Positions 1-6,279 of a stretch of DNA of 6,528 bases are shown in pieces. Under the pieces are notes generated by a model. The model was not told the origin of the DNA and ran no database searches. It was given only the letters and a program-made list of their open reading frames with translations. This DNA comes from Candidatus Cloacimonadota bacterium. Its GTDB lineage: Bacteria > Cloacimonadota > Cloacimonadia > JGIOTU-2 > B8-G9. The position numbers and the translations under genes are program-made. Every line of letters begins with the position of its first letter. Position 1 is the first letter of the stretch. The stretch covers positions 1-6,528 of the forward strand of contig QMNM01000087.1 of NCBI GenBank assembly GCA_003647765.1, read 5' to 3'.

Positions 1-236
1 CAGAGACAAAAATTGAATATCAACTACCAAAAGACACACAAGTAGAAATCAGCATTTACAATATTCGTGGCGAGAAAGTAAGAACATTGGTTGACGAAAG
101 TAAAAAGGCAGGTTATCACAGCATTATTTGGAATGGAACTGATCATAGAAATAGGGAATTGTCCAGCGGAGTTTATCTATACAAGATAAAGACAGATGGA
201 TATTGTGCGACAAAGAAAATGTTGTTAATCAAATAA
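1..236 (+). CDS. Secreted protein, C-terminal fragment with FlgD-like / type IX-type sorting domain (5' end outside window)
   Basis: The reading frame is open from base 3 to the TAA at 234-236, giving 77 visible residues. They read as one small beta-sandwich. It opens with EYQLPKDTQVEISIYNIRGE, continues with VRTLVDESKKAGYHSIIWNG, and ends with ELSSGVYLYKIKTDG and a basic tail, KKMLLIK. The order (IYNIRGEKV, then GYH..WNG, then SSGVYLYKI, then KKMLL-K at the very end) is the pattern of the FlgD Ig-like fold and of type A type IX secretion C-terminal domains. In that family the domain targets a large extracellular or surface protein for export across the outer membrane and is often cleaved. 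The catalytic or binding part lies upstream of the window, so the protein's function cannot be named. The stop lies where such domains normally end, which also shows TAA working as a genuine stop here. Confidence 0.85.
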   Translation, partial: ETKIEYQLPKDTQVEISIYNIRGEKVRTLVDESKKAGYHSIIWNGTDHRNRELSSGVYLYKIKTDGYCATKKMLLIK

Positions 237-239
237 ATA

Positions 240-278
240 TATGGAGTTCCATCTGTCTTGGACAAGTGGAACTCCATA
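240..278. terminator. Strong hairpin, probable transcription terminator
   Basis: A perfect 12-bp inverted repeat, TATGGAGTTCCA (240-251) and TGGAACTCCATA (267-278), begins four bases after the upstream stop codon. The inner part continues as one G-U pair, one mismatch and a 4-bp TGTC/GACA stem around a TTG loop, so almost the whole 39 bases folds on itself. The position right behind a gene end suggests a terminator or an mRNA 3'-end stabiliser. There is no clean T-run after the right arm (CTCTAATTTA follows), so classical Rho-independent termination is likely but not certain. Confidence 0.65.
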
Positions 279-311
279 CTCTAATTTACATTGAGTATAA
301 AAAAGTGAAAA

Positions 312-1874
312 ATGAAAGACAAGTATGAAGTTAACTTCCAAAAAATATCTATAATTGTAGTTTATCTTCTATTTTCTATTTTTTATGTAACAAATACGAA
401 TTGCCAGATAAGTAATATAATTCCATCATACCGTATTCCACCAGAAGGAACTATTGTATGGGAAACTGCTGGATGTAATTTGCTTTTACATCCAATAGAA
501 TATACAGAATTTATAGATGTAACAGAACAAGGTGTAGTAGGAGATGGCTTTACACACAATTATAATGCTATCAATCAAATACTTTCAAATATTGATCCTA
601 ACGAATTTACAATAGTATATTTTCCATCTGGAACTTATATAATTGAACAAGGATTAACTTTACCCAATAATACGGTTATAAAAGGAGCTGGCTCAGATAA
701 TACATATTTAAAATTTGACTTGTTAACTCCTGATAACTGTATGTATGTTTCATCCAATAAAGTAGGCATAGAGGATTTATATATTGAACGAGTAGATACA
801 GAAGGAGATAATGGCGATAATATTAGATTCAGTAATGCTGATAGCTGCTGGGTTCGTGGTATAGAAAGCTATTATCCTCAAAGATATCATATAACAATAC
901 AAGGCATGAGTTCATATATTTCTATAACAGGTTGTTATTTCCATCATGCACAGGATTATGGTGGTGGTGGGCATGGGTATGGCATTTGCATTGTAAATTT
1001 GGCAAATCATTGCTTAATTGAAAATAATATCTTCAAAAAATTACGGCATTCCATAATATTGGGACAGGGTCCACATCGTAATGTATTCGGTTATAATTAC
1101 AGTAGAGACGCTTACGGTATATATATGTTTATGGGTATTCCAATACAGATTCCAGTTGCTGATATATGTTTGCATGGAGATTGCTCACAAGGGCATAGTG
1201 GACATCCTTACACAGGGCCTACATATAATTTATTTGAAGGAAATATAGTAGAGTGGATTTTTGTAGATGCTGTCTGGGATTATAATGGTCCTTATAATAC
1301 ATTCTTTAGAAATCGTGCTTATCATTATGGATTTAAAATTGAAACCAGCCATAGCGGTTATCCAATTACAAATGATGATCAGTATAGGCAAAATATTGTT
1401 GCTTGTGATGCTGACCCTGATCCTACAACACAAAATCTTATTAACGATTATGGTTTTTCTGCATATTGGCCCGAAAATTATCTGAGTATCCCAGATACTC
1501 AAGCATCATATTATTATTCTGCTAAACCTAATTTCATTACAAATTGGCCATTTCTTGCGAATCAGGATAATCCAGCAAAAAACCGTTGGGATTCAGGAGG
1601 CACAAAAACTGTATTTGCTGGGTTTAGTGAATATAAACCTCCAACTGTTGAAAATGTCAGAATAAATATTGATACTGCTTATGTCTATGTAGAATGGGAT
1701 TCGGTCCCAGGTGCAACATCTTATAAGATTTATTCTTCAAATAATCCTTATACCGAATTTGAGTTAAATACTTCTGGAACATTTAATGGCACAACCTGGC
1801 AGTGTCAGATAAATGAAAATAGAAAGTTTTACTATGTAAATGCAATAATTGATAATACTATTATTAAGAATTGA
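312..1874 (+). CDS. Exported pectate-lyase-type parallel beta-helix protein with C-terminal fibronectin-III-like domain
   Basis: The protein has 520 residues. It starts with a Sec-type signal: basic residues to K11, a hydrophobic core at about 12-26, and probable cleavage near residue 31. Residues 66-135 match the start of the pectate-lyase-3 / GH28-related beta-helix family: FIDVTEQGVVGDG, then FPSGTYIIEQGLTLPNNTVI, then KGAGSDNTYLKF. Beta-helix coils run to about residue 420, with a glycine-rich YGGGGHGYGI turn at 216-225 and the segment FEGNIVEW...NGPYNTFFRNR at 308-334. Residues 441-520 form a fibronectin-III-like unit (YVYVEWDSVPGATSYKIYSS, then KFYYVNAI). The fold suggests binding or cleavage of a polysaccharide outside the cytoplasm, but I see no certain catalytic set, so substrate and activity are unknown. 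It ends straight after the last beta strand and has no type IX-type tail, unlike its upstream neighbour. There is no clear Shine-Dalgarno before the ATG. The gene is separated by a hairpin upstream and 115 bases downstream, so it is probably its own unit. Confidence 0.85.
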   Translation: MKDKYEVNFQKISIIVVYLLFSIFYVTNTNCQISNIIPSYRIPPEGTIVWETAGCNLLLHPIEYTEFIDVTEQGVVGDGFTHNYNAINQILSNIDPNEFTIVYFPSGTYIIEQGLTLPNNTVIKGAGSDNTYLKFDLLTPDNCMYVSSNKVGIEDLYIERVDTEGDNGDNIRFSNADSCWVRGIESYYPQRYHITIQGMSSYISITGCYFHHAQDYGGGGHGYGICIVNLANHCLIENNIFKKLRHSIILGQGPHRNVFGYNYSRDAYGIYMFMGIPIQIPVADICLHGDCSQGHSGHPYTGPTYNLFEGNIVEWIFVDAVWDYNGPYNTFFRNRAYHYGFKIETSHSGYPITNDDQYRQNIVACDADPDPTTQNLINDYGFSAYWPENYLSIPDTQASYYYSAKPNFITNWPFLANQDNPAKNRWDSGGTKTVFAGFSEYKPPTVENVRINIDTAYVYVEWDSVPGATSYKIYSSNNPYTEFELNTSGTFNGTTWQCQINENRKFYYVNAIIDNTIIKN

Positions 1875-1887
1875 TACTTAAATAACT

Positions 1888-1965
1888 TTTAGCCACCAAG
1901 AACACGAATCATACCAAACAATTATAATTACATCTTAGTGGAATTTAGCAATCTTAATGGCTAAA
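1888..1965. repeat. Imperfect inverted repeat in the gap before pyrG
   Basis: TTTAGCCACCAAGA (1888-1901) and TCTTAATGGCTAAA (1952-1965) pair over 14 positions with two adjacent C/A mismatches. A third related copy, TCTTAGTGG (1933-1941), could pair with CCACCAAGA (1893-1901) with one mismatch. The gap therefore seems built from degenerate copies of a GTGGCTAAA / TTTAGCCAC-type unit. It could act as a weak terminator for the upstream gene or a folded leader of pyrG. No T-run follows the right arm. Confidence 0.5.
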
Positions 1966-1989
1966 TAATCACCAAACCTTAGGAGCATT

Positions 1990-3207
1990 ATGAAAAAGAA
2001 ACATATTTTTATTACTGGCGGAGTTGTCTCTTCATTAGGAAAAGGCATTGCTTCTGCTTCTATTGGCTTATTACTAAAAAGAATCGGATACAATGTTATT
2101 ATTCAAAAACTTGACCCTTACTTGAATGTTGACCCAGGAACAATGAATCCTTTTCAACATGGTGAAGTATTTGTTACAGATGACGGTGCAGAGACAGATT
2201 TAGATTTAGGCCATTACGAGAGATTCTTATGCCAATCATTGACAAAAGATAGCAATAGCACAACAGGACAGATCTATCGCACTGTTATAGAAAAGGAACG
2301 AAGAGGCGATTATTTAGGAAAGACAGTGCAGGTTATTCCTCATATTATTGACGAAATAAAAAGAAGGATAAGATTATTAGATAAAAAAGCTGACATTATT
2401 ATTACAGAGATTGGCGGCACTGTTGGTGATATTGAAAGTTTGCCATTTTTAGAAGCAATCAGACAATATCGCTTGGATATAGGCAAAGAAAATACTTTGT
2501 TTATTCATCTTGCATTAGTGCCTTATATAAAAACAGCAGGAGAATCTAAAACAAAGCCGATTCAACATAGCGTCCATAAATTAAGAGAAATCGGTATTCA
2601 ACCAGACATTTTACTATGTAGAGCCGCAAGAAAAATAACCAAAGAGATGCGTCAAAAGATTGCTCTATTTACTAATGTGCCTGCTGAAAATGTGATTGAT
2701 GCCCAAGATGTGCCTTGTGTATATCAAGTCCCTATTAACTTTTATCTTAATAGATTACCAAAGATTATCTCTCAATACTTTCACTTAGATTATAAAGAGA
2801 TTGATTTATCCGATTGGCAAGAAGTTGTAAATAGATATAATAATCCCAAAAAACAGGTCAGCATTGCTCTTTGTGGCAAATATGTTCGTCATCAAGATGC
2901 ATATAAAAGTATAATTGAATCCTTGATACACAGTGGTATTTATCATTGGACAAAGGTGAACATTAAATATATTGATACTGATAGAATCTTTCATAATTTT
3001 GAAAAGTCCGACTTTTCCAGTTATGAAGATTTTTTGAAACACAAATTAAATGATGTTGACGGAATTTTAGTACCTGGTGGTTTTGGTGTAAGGGGTATAG
3101 AAGGTAAAATTCAGATTATTAAGCATTCCCGTGAGAATAATATTCCTTTCTTTGGTATATGTTTAGGAATGCAATGTGCAATTATTGAATTTGCTCGCAA
3201 TGTATAA
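1990..3207 (+). CDS. pyrG: CTP synthase, synthetase domain and first part of glutaminase domain; ends at a premature in-frame TAA
   Basis: CTP synthase (EC 6.3.4.2) makes CTP from UTP, ATP and glutamine-derived ammonia in the cytoplasm. The start is fixed by AGGAG at 1981-1985, four bases before the ATG, and by an N-terminus that lines up with E. coli PyrG almost residue for residue. Visible motifs are the ATP-binding GGVVSSLGKG (10-19), KLDPYLNVDPGTMNPFQHGE (40-59), DDGAETDLDLGHYERF (64-79) with the magnesium ligand D72, EIGGTVGDIESLPF (140-153) with E140, and KTKPIQHSV (187-195). The class I glutaminase domain begins after about residue 290, with PGGFGVRG forming the oxyanion region and GICLGMQ carrying the nucleophile Cys391. 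After residue 405 (FARNV) the frame meets TAA, although CTP synthases run to about 535-550 residues. Homology resumes at once in the same frame, as [11 protein letters not shown], through to 3693, so 1990-3693 is really one gene of 567 codon positions before its final TAG. Either the stop is a sequence error, or the protein made is a truncated form that may depend on free ammonia. Confidence 0.95.
   Translation: MKKKHIFITGGVVSSLGKGIASASIGLLLKRIGYNVIIQKLDPYLNVDPGTMNPFQHGEVFVTDDGAETDLDLGHYERFLCQSLTKDSNSTTGQIYRTVIEKERRGDYLGKTVQVIPHIIDEIKRRIRLLDKKADIIITEIGGTVGDIESLPFLEAIRQYRLDIGKENTLFIHLALVPYIKTAGESKTKPIQHSVHKLREIGIQPDILLCRAARKITKEMRQKIALFTNVPAENVIDAQDVPCVYQVPINFYLNRLPKIISQYFHLDYKEIDLSDWQEVVNRYNNPKKQVSIALCGKYVRHQDAYKSIIESLIHSGIYHWTKVNIKYIDTDRIFHNFEKSDFSSYEDFLKHKLNDVDGILVPGGFGVRGIEGKIQIIKHSRENNIPFFGICLGMQCAIIEFARNV
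3205..3207 (+). other. Premature in-frame TAA inside pyrG (codon 406)
   Basis: The codon lies between AATGTA and CATCTG in the pyrG frame and falls between ARNV and [13 protein letters not shown] synthases have a variable small or hydrophobic residue here (Ala in E. coli, often Leu elsewhere, from memory). One T-to-A change from TTA (Leu) would create it. No frame change is involved, and no other stop lies in the frame between 1990 and the final TAG at 3691-3693. Confidence 0.95.
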
Positions 3208-3267
3208 CATCTGGAACATGCTAATAGCATAGAATTTGATGCACAAACAAAATATCCTGTAATTGAT

Positions 3268-3693
3268 TTGATGATTGAGCAAAAACATATAAGACACATT
3301 GGTGGCACAATGCGTCTCGGTGCTTATACTTGTCTATTAGCAAAAAATTCATTCGCAGAAAGAATCTATTTGTCTAATGATCAAATTGATAAAGACAATC
3401 TTGTAAGAATTGAGAAAACAAAAGATGGTTTATTGATAAAAGAGAGACATCGTCATAGATATGAATTTAATAATAAATATAGAGATAAATTTGCAGAAAA
3501 GGGGATGAGATTTTCAGGTATCTATCCAAAAGATAATCTGGTAGAAATAATAGAATTAACAGACCATCCATTCTTTATCGGTGTACAGTTCCATCCAGAA
3601 TTTAAGTCATATCCGACTAAACCACAACCTATATTTAGAGAATTTATAAAAAGTGCTTTAATATATCAGAATGAACGGAAAAATAAAGAATAG
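3268..3693 (+). pseudogene. pyrG: C-terminal part of CTP synthase glutaminase domain, downstream of the in-frame stop
   Basis: This stretch continues the pyrG frame. Homology actually begins at 3208, directly after the TAA; 3268 (TTG), 3271 (ATG) and 3310 (ATG, with GGTGG four bases before it) are only possible restart codons. It carries the rest of the class I glutaminase domain: [19 protein letters not shown] and GVQFHPEF, whose His and Glu (residues 535 and 537 in full-length numbering) complete the catalytic triad with Cys391 in the upstream part. None of these restarts has a strong Shine-Dalgarno, so independent translation is doubtful. All conserved motifs are intact, so any inactivation must be recent, or the stop is an error. 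It ends with a lysine- and glutamate-rich tail at a TAG. Confidence 0.85.
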
Positions 3694-3799
3694 CACACTG
3701 AAGAACCCTGACTAAAGACGCTGAATAATACAGAAAATAAATTTCAGTAAAAAATAAATATTTTAATTCGTGAATTCGTGGCTTAACGAACGGAAAAAT
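3670..3799. repeat. Direct repeat pair bounding the pyrG-kdsA gap
   Basis: AATGAACGGAAAAAT (3670-3684), in the last codons of pyrG, recurs as AACGAACGGAAAAAT (3785-3799) just before the kdsA ATG at 3801. They differ at one base in 15 and share a perfect 12-mer. The two copies enclose about 100 bases of non-coding DNA that includes the end of pyrG and the AATTCGTG tandem repeat. The arrangement looks like an insertion with target-site duplication, or a small duplication, but I see no terminal inverted repeats at the edges. Confidence 0.55.
3765..3786 (+). repeat. Tandem AATTCGTG repeat running into GGCTTAA
   Basis: AATTCGTG occurs twice back to back (3765-3772 and 3773-3780) and is followed by GCTTAA. 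I recall similar AATTCGTG/GTGGCTAA strings from intergenic DNA of many environmental bacteria, though I cannot verify that here. The motif matches, in one orientation or the other, the units at 1888-1965 and 6370-6378. Confidence 0.6.
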
Positions 3800-3800
3800 C

Positions 3801-4604
3801 ATGAACTTACAAATAAATAAAGAACATTTCACAATTATTGCAGGTCCTTGTGCGGCTGAATCAAAAGAATTATGTTTGGAAATTGCTAAAGAAATGAATG
3901 CAATGTGTAATAGATACAATTTCCAATATGTTTTCAAAGCTTCATACAAAAAGGCAAATCGCTCTTCTGGAATTTCATATCGTGGTCCTGGACTTAAAAA
4001 GGGCTTACAATTCTTGTCCGCAGTAAAAGAGGAACTTGGCATCCCAATATTGACTGATGTTCATTGTCAAACAGAAATAAAGCGTGTGGCGCAAGTAGCT
4101 GACATATTACAGATTCCGGCATTTTTATGTAGGCAAACTGAACTGATTGAAGCATCTGCAAATACAGGCAAAATAATCAATATAAAAAAAGGACAGTTTC
4201 TTGCTCCGGAAGATATGAAATTAGCAATGCAAAAGGTATTCAATACTGGAAATGATAAAGTGCTAATCACGGAACGAGGAACTTGTTTTGGGTATCATAA
4301 TTTAGTTGTGGATTTTCGTGGACTGCAAATAATGGATGGTTATAATATTCCGATTATTTTTGATGTAACGCATAGTATTCAGAGACCGTCAAGCGGAGGC
4401 GAACAAACAGGAGGAAATCCCGAATTTATAGAGACATTGACAAGAGCAGCTGTTGCAACAGGGCATCTGTCTGGACTGTTTATTGAAACCCATCCAGAAC
4501 CAAAGAAAGCCAAAAGTGATGCATTGTCTATGCTTCCTCTATCACAAATGAATGGATTACTTAAAAAGATTAAAATTATATTGGAATGTGTTAGGAAATT
4601 ATGA
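3801..4604 (+). CDS. kdsA: 3-deoxy-8-phosphooctulonate (Kdo-8-phosphate) synthase, metal-dependent type
   Basis: KdsA (EC 2.5.1.55) condenses phosphoenolpyruvate with arabinose-5-phosphate to give Kdo-8-phosphate, the precursor of the Kdo sugars that join lipid A to the LPS core. It works in the cytoplasm as a (beta/alpha)8 barrel. The 267 residues span the normal family length. Motifs are AGPCAAES (14-21), FKASYKKANRSS (45-56), SYRGPGLKKG (59-68), PILTDVH (82-88), PAFLCRQT (106-113), TERGTCFGYHNLVVD (157-171), IFDVTHSIQRP (186-196) and FIETHPEP (227-234). Cys17, His191, Glu229 and Asp240 correspond to the metal ligands of the Aquifex enzyme (Cys11, His185, Glu222, Asp233), so this is the metal-requiring class rather than the E. 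coli type, which has Asn in place of the Cys. A weak GGA (3792-3794) precedes the ATG. The stop overlaps the lptC start by four bases, which implies coupled translation of the LPS genes. Confidence 0.96.
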   Translation: MNLQINKEHFTIIAGPCAAESKELCLEIAKEMNAMCNRYNFQYVFKASYKKANRSSGISYRGPGLKKGLQFLSAVKEELGIPILTDVHCQTEIKRVAQVADILQIPAFLCRQTELIEASANTGKIINIKKGQFLAPEDMKLAMQKVFNTGNDKVLITERGTCFGYHNLVVDFRGLQIMDGYNIPIIFDVTHSIQRPSSGGEQTGGNPEFIETLTRAAVATGHLSGLFIETHPEPKKAKSDALSMLPLSQMNGLLKKIKIILECVRKL

Positions 4605-5161
4605 AAATCTATTATAAAATAATTTACTTAGTTTTTATGTTAATCTTATTTTCTTGTAGCAAACAAGAATATACTGATGATTTTGAGCTAACAAAATCCA
4701 TTCCAAATGAGCAAGTAGATACAGTTATTGTGCAATCAAGCAATTTAGACAAAACTGAGTGGACATTAAGAGCAGTTCAAGTAAGACGATTTGAGAAAAA
4801 TGATATTACTAAAATAACAAATATAGATTTAGATATTTATGAAGATAATGGCAGTATTTCAAACTTAAAAGCGCATAGAGGATACATCTATGGTAAAAAA
4901 AACCTGATGTGTGCAAGTGGCAATGTGCGTTTTATATCAGAAGAAAAACAGTTATTCGGTGATTCATTACTATGGAATCGTAATAATGATAAAATCTACT
5001 CAGAGGATTGGGTAACTATTATTCGTAGAGGTGATACTCTATATGGCAGAAAATTAGAAGCAGATAGTAGCTTGGAACATATAAAATTAGAGCAGGTCTC
5101 TGCTAAAGGCATCATTGAGAAAGAGGAAGTAAATTGGGAGAGAAAAAATACACGAAAATGA
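4601..5161 (+). CDS. lptC: LptC-family LPS export protein, predicted lipoprotein
   Basis: LptC sits in the inner membrane on the periplasmic side and passes LPS from the LptBFG transporter to LptA. The 186-residue length fits the family. The N-terminus is a signal with a hydrophobic core (7-17) and a lipobox-like LFSC ending at Cys19, so this form is probably lipid-anchored rather than held by a transmembrane helix as in E. coli. Residues 52-171 show the repeated strands of the OstA/LptC beta-jellyroll: TEWTLRAVQVRRF, then SNLKAHRGYIYG, then LMCASGNVRFISEEKQLFGD, LLWNRNNDKIYSED, WVTIIRRGDTLYGRKLEAD and LEQVSAKGII. The start is supported by the ATGA overlap with kdsA and by AGGA at 4593-4596. 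The stop in turn overlaps the next start by ATGA. Assignment rests on fold pattern and position, since sequence identity in this family is low. Confidence 0.82.
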   Translation: MKIYYKIIYLVFMLILFSCSKQEYTDDFELTKSIPNEQVDTVIVQSSNLDKTEWTLRAVQVRRFEKNDITKITNIDLDIYEDNGSISNLKAHRGYIYGKKNLMCASGNVRFISEEKQLFGDSLLWNRNNDKIYSEDWVTIIRRGDTLYGRKLEADSSLEHIKLEQVSAKGIIEKEEVNWERKNTRK

Positions 5162-6273
5162 ATATACAAAAAATGCATCGGCTAATTGCTTTGATGTTGG
5201 CTGAATTTCTATTCTGTCTATATTTATTTAATTATATCTTTGCTGATGAACCTGCACATTTTAATCTCATCAATGCTAATAAGATGAACATAGATTTAAT
5301 TGGCAACGAAAGAGTAACAACTTTAACAGGTGATATAGATTTTTTCTATAATCAGATAGAGTTCAAATCGCAAAATGCACAGATTTTTGAAAAAAAAGAG
5401 ATTGTCAAATTAACAAATGAGGTAGAGATTATTGATGATACATTAAAATGCACTGCTCATAAGGCACAGTATTTTAAAAAAAAGGAGATGATTTATCTTC
5501 AAGGGAATGCCGTATTCACTGAATTTCATTCTGATAATACGATACGAACATTCAAAGCAGATAAAATAACTTATTATAGAAATAAGAGATTAGTTATTGC
5601 AAAAGACAATATTATTTCTTATGACCAAAGGGAAGGTATTACTATTACAGGTGGTTATGCACGTTATGATATAAATGATGGATATGGGTTTCTGAAATAT
5701 CATCCAGTTTTAGTGCATAAAGAAGATGAGGATACTCTTATCATTTCCAGTAAAGAGATGGAATTTTTCAAGAATTACGAAAAATTAGTTGCTACTTATA
5801 ATGTAAGAGTAAATGTTAGTAATTCATTGACTACAAGTAGGTTTTTAATCTATTTTAATAAGGAGAATAAGGCAATTCTGTTAGGTGAACCACAATTCAA
5901 AGGAGAAAATAGTATTGCAAGTGGTGAGGAATTACAGCTTTATTTTTCAGAAAGGGAGTTGACAGAGATTCATATTAAAGACAACGCTCAAATTTTCTAT
6001 AGCGAGAAACAAAAGGAAATAGACAAAAAAGGGGATAATTACCTATTTTCTGACTTAATAAAGATTAAGATTCGTGATAGGAAAATTAAATTTTTACAAG
6101 CAGAAGGTAATGTGCAAGCAAGATACGAGCAGGAGCAGACAGAGAAACGTGATTATGCGAAAAATATTATATTTGGTGATACTCTAAGGATGTTTATTGA
6201 CGAAGAGGATAGAATAGATAATATAAGGGCTAATAACAGAATAACTGGTAATTTCTTTTTTCAAAAAAAGTGA
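5158..6273 (+). CDS. lptA: OstA/LptA-family periplasmic LPS transport protein with two or more OstA-like units
   Basis: OstA/LptA proteins form the periplasmic bridge carrying LPS to the outer-membrane LptD/E complex. I chose the ATG at 5158, whose ATGA overlaps the lptC stop and gives 371 residues. A TTG at 5134 would add eight residues and has GAGGA at 5124-5128, but it lies deeper inside lptC. Residues 9-27 are a hydrophobic signal core, with likely cleavage after IFA (27-29), giving a periplasmic protein. From about 40 on there are repeated short beta strands typical of the OstA jellyroll: TTLTGDIDFFYNQIEFKSQN, then VKLTNEVEIIDDTLKCTAHK, then IYLQGNAVF...TFKADKITYYRNK. A second set runs from about 165 (GYARYDINDG, then LIISSKEMEFF, then ATYNVRVNV, ending with LQAEGNVQARY). 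E. coli LptA has about 185 residues, so this is about twice as long, closer to the OstA-like proteins of Bacteroidetes relatives. There is no LptD-type barrel. Calling it LptA itself is an inference from position next to lptC. Confidence 0.75.
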   Translation: MNIQKMHRLIALMLAEFLFCLYLFNYIFADEPAHFNLINANKMNIDLIGNERVTTLTGDIDFFYNQIEFKSQNAQIFEKKEIVKLTNEVEIIDDTLKCTAHKAQYFKKKEMIYLQGNAVFTEFHSDNTIRTFKADKITYYRNKRLVIAKDNIISYDQREGITITGGYARYDINDGYGFLKYHPVLVHKEDEDTLIISSKEMEFFKNYEKLVATYNVRVNVSNSLTTSRFLIYFNKENKAILLGEPQFKGENSIASGEELQLYFSERELTEIHIKDNAQIFYSEKQKEIDKKGDNYLFSDLIKIKIRDRKIKFLQAEGNVQARYEQEQTEKRDYAKNIIFGDTLRMFIDEEDRIDNIRANNRITGNFFFQKK

Positions 6274-6279
6274 GCTATA

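Noticed and set aside
258-287. TTGGAC / TAATTT as a promoter for the beta-helix gene
   Set aside because: The 18-base spacing is possible, but the -35-like box lies inside the hairpin loop and the -10-like box is poor. In AT-rich DNA such matches are common.
1230-1502. Reverse-strand open frame inside the beta-helix gene, and similar ones opposite pyrG, kdsA and lptC
   Set aside because: They lie fully or largely within strongly supported + strand genes, have no recognisable domain and no ribosome site; they are shadows of the real frames.
3205-3207. TAA reassigned to a sense codon in this organism
   Set aside because: The gene at 1-236 ends with TAA exactly where its domain should end, and no other gene in this AT-rich window has an internal TAA. 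Reassignment would predict many.
3205-3207. Programmed frameshift in pyrG
   Set aside because: Homology continues in the same frame right after the stop, so no shift is needed.
3765-3786. Start of a CRISPR array
   Set aside because: The repeat unit is 8 bases and directly tandem with no spacers, and no cas gene is present.
5134-5157. TTG at 5134 as the start of the OstA/LptA gene
   Set aside because: A purine-rich GAGGA lies at 5124-5128, but it is also lptC coding sequence. The ATG at 5158 gives the same ATGA overlap as kdsA/lptC and a cleaner signal peptide.
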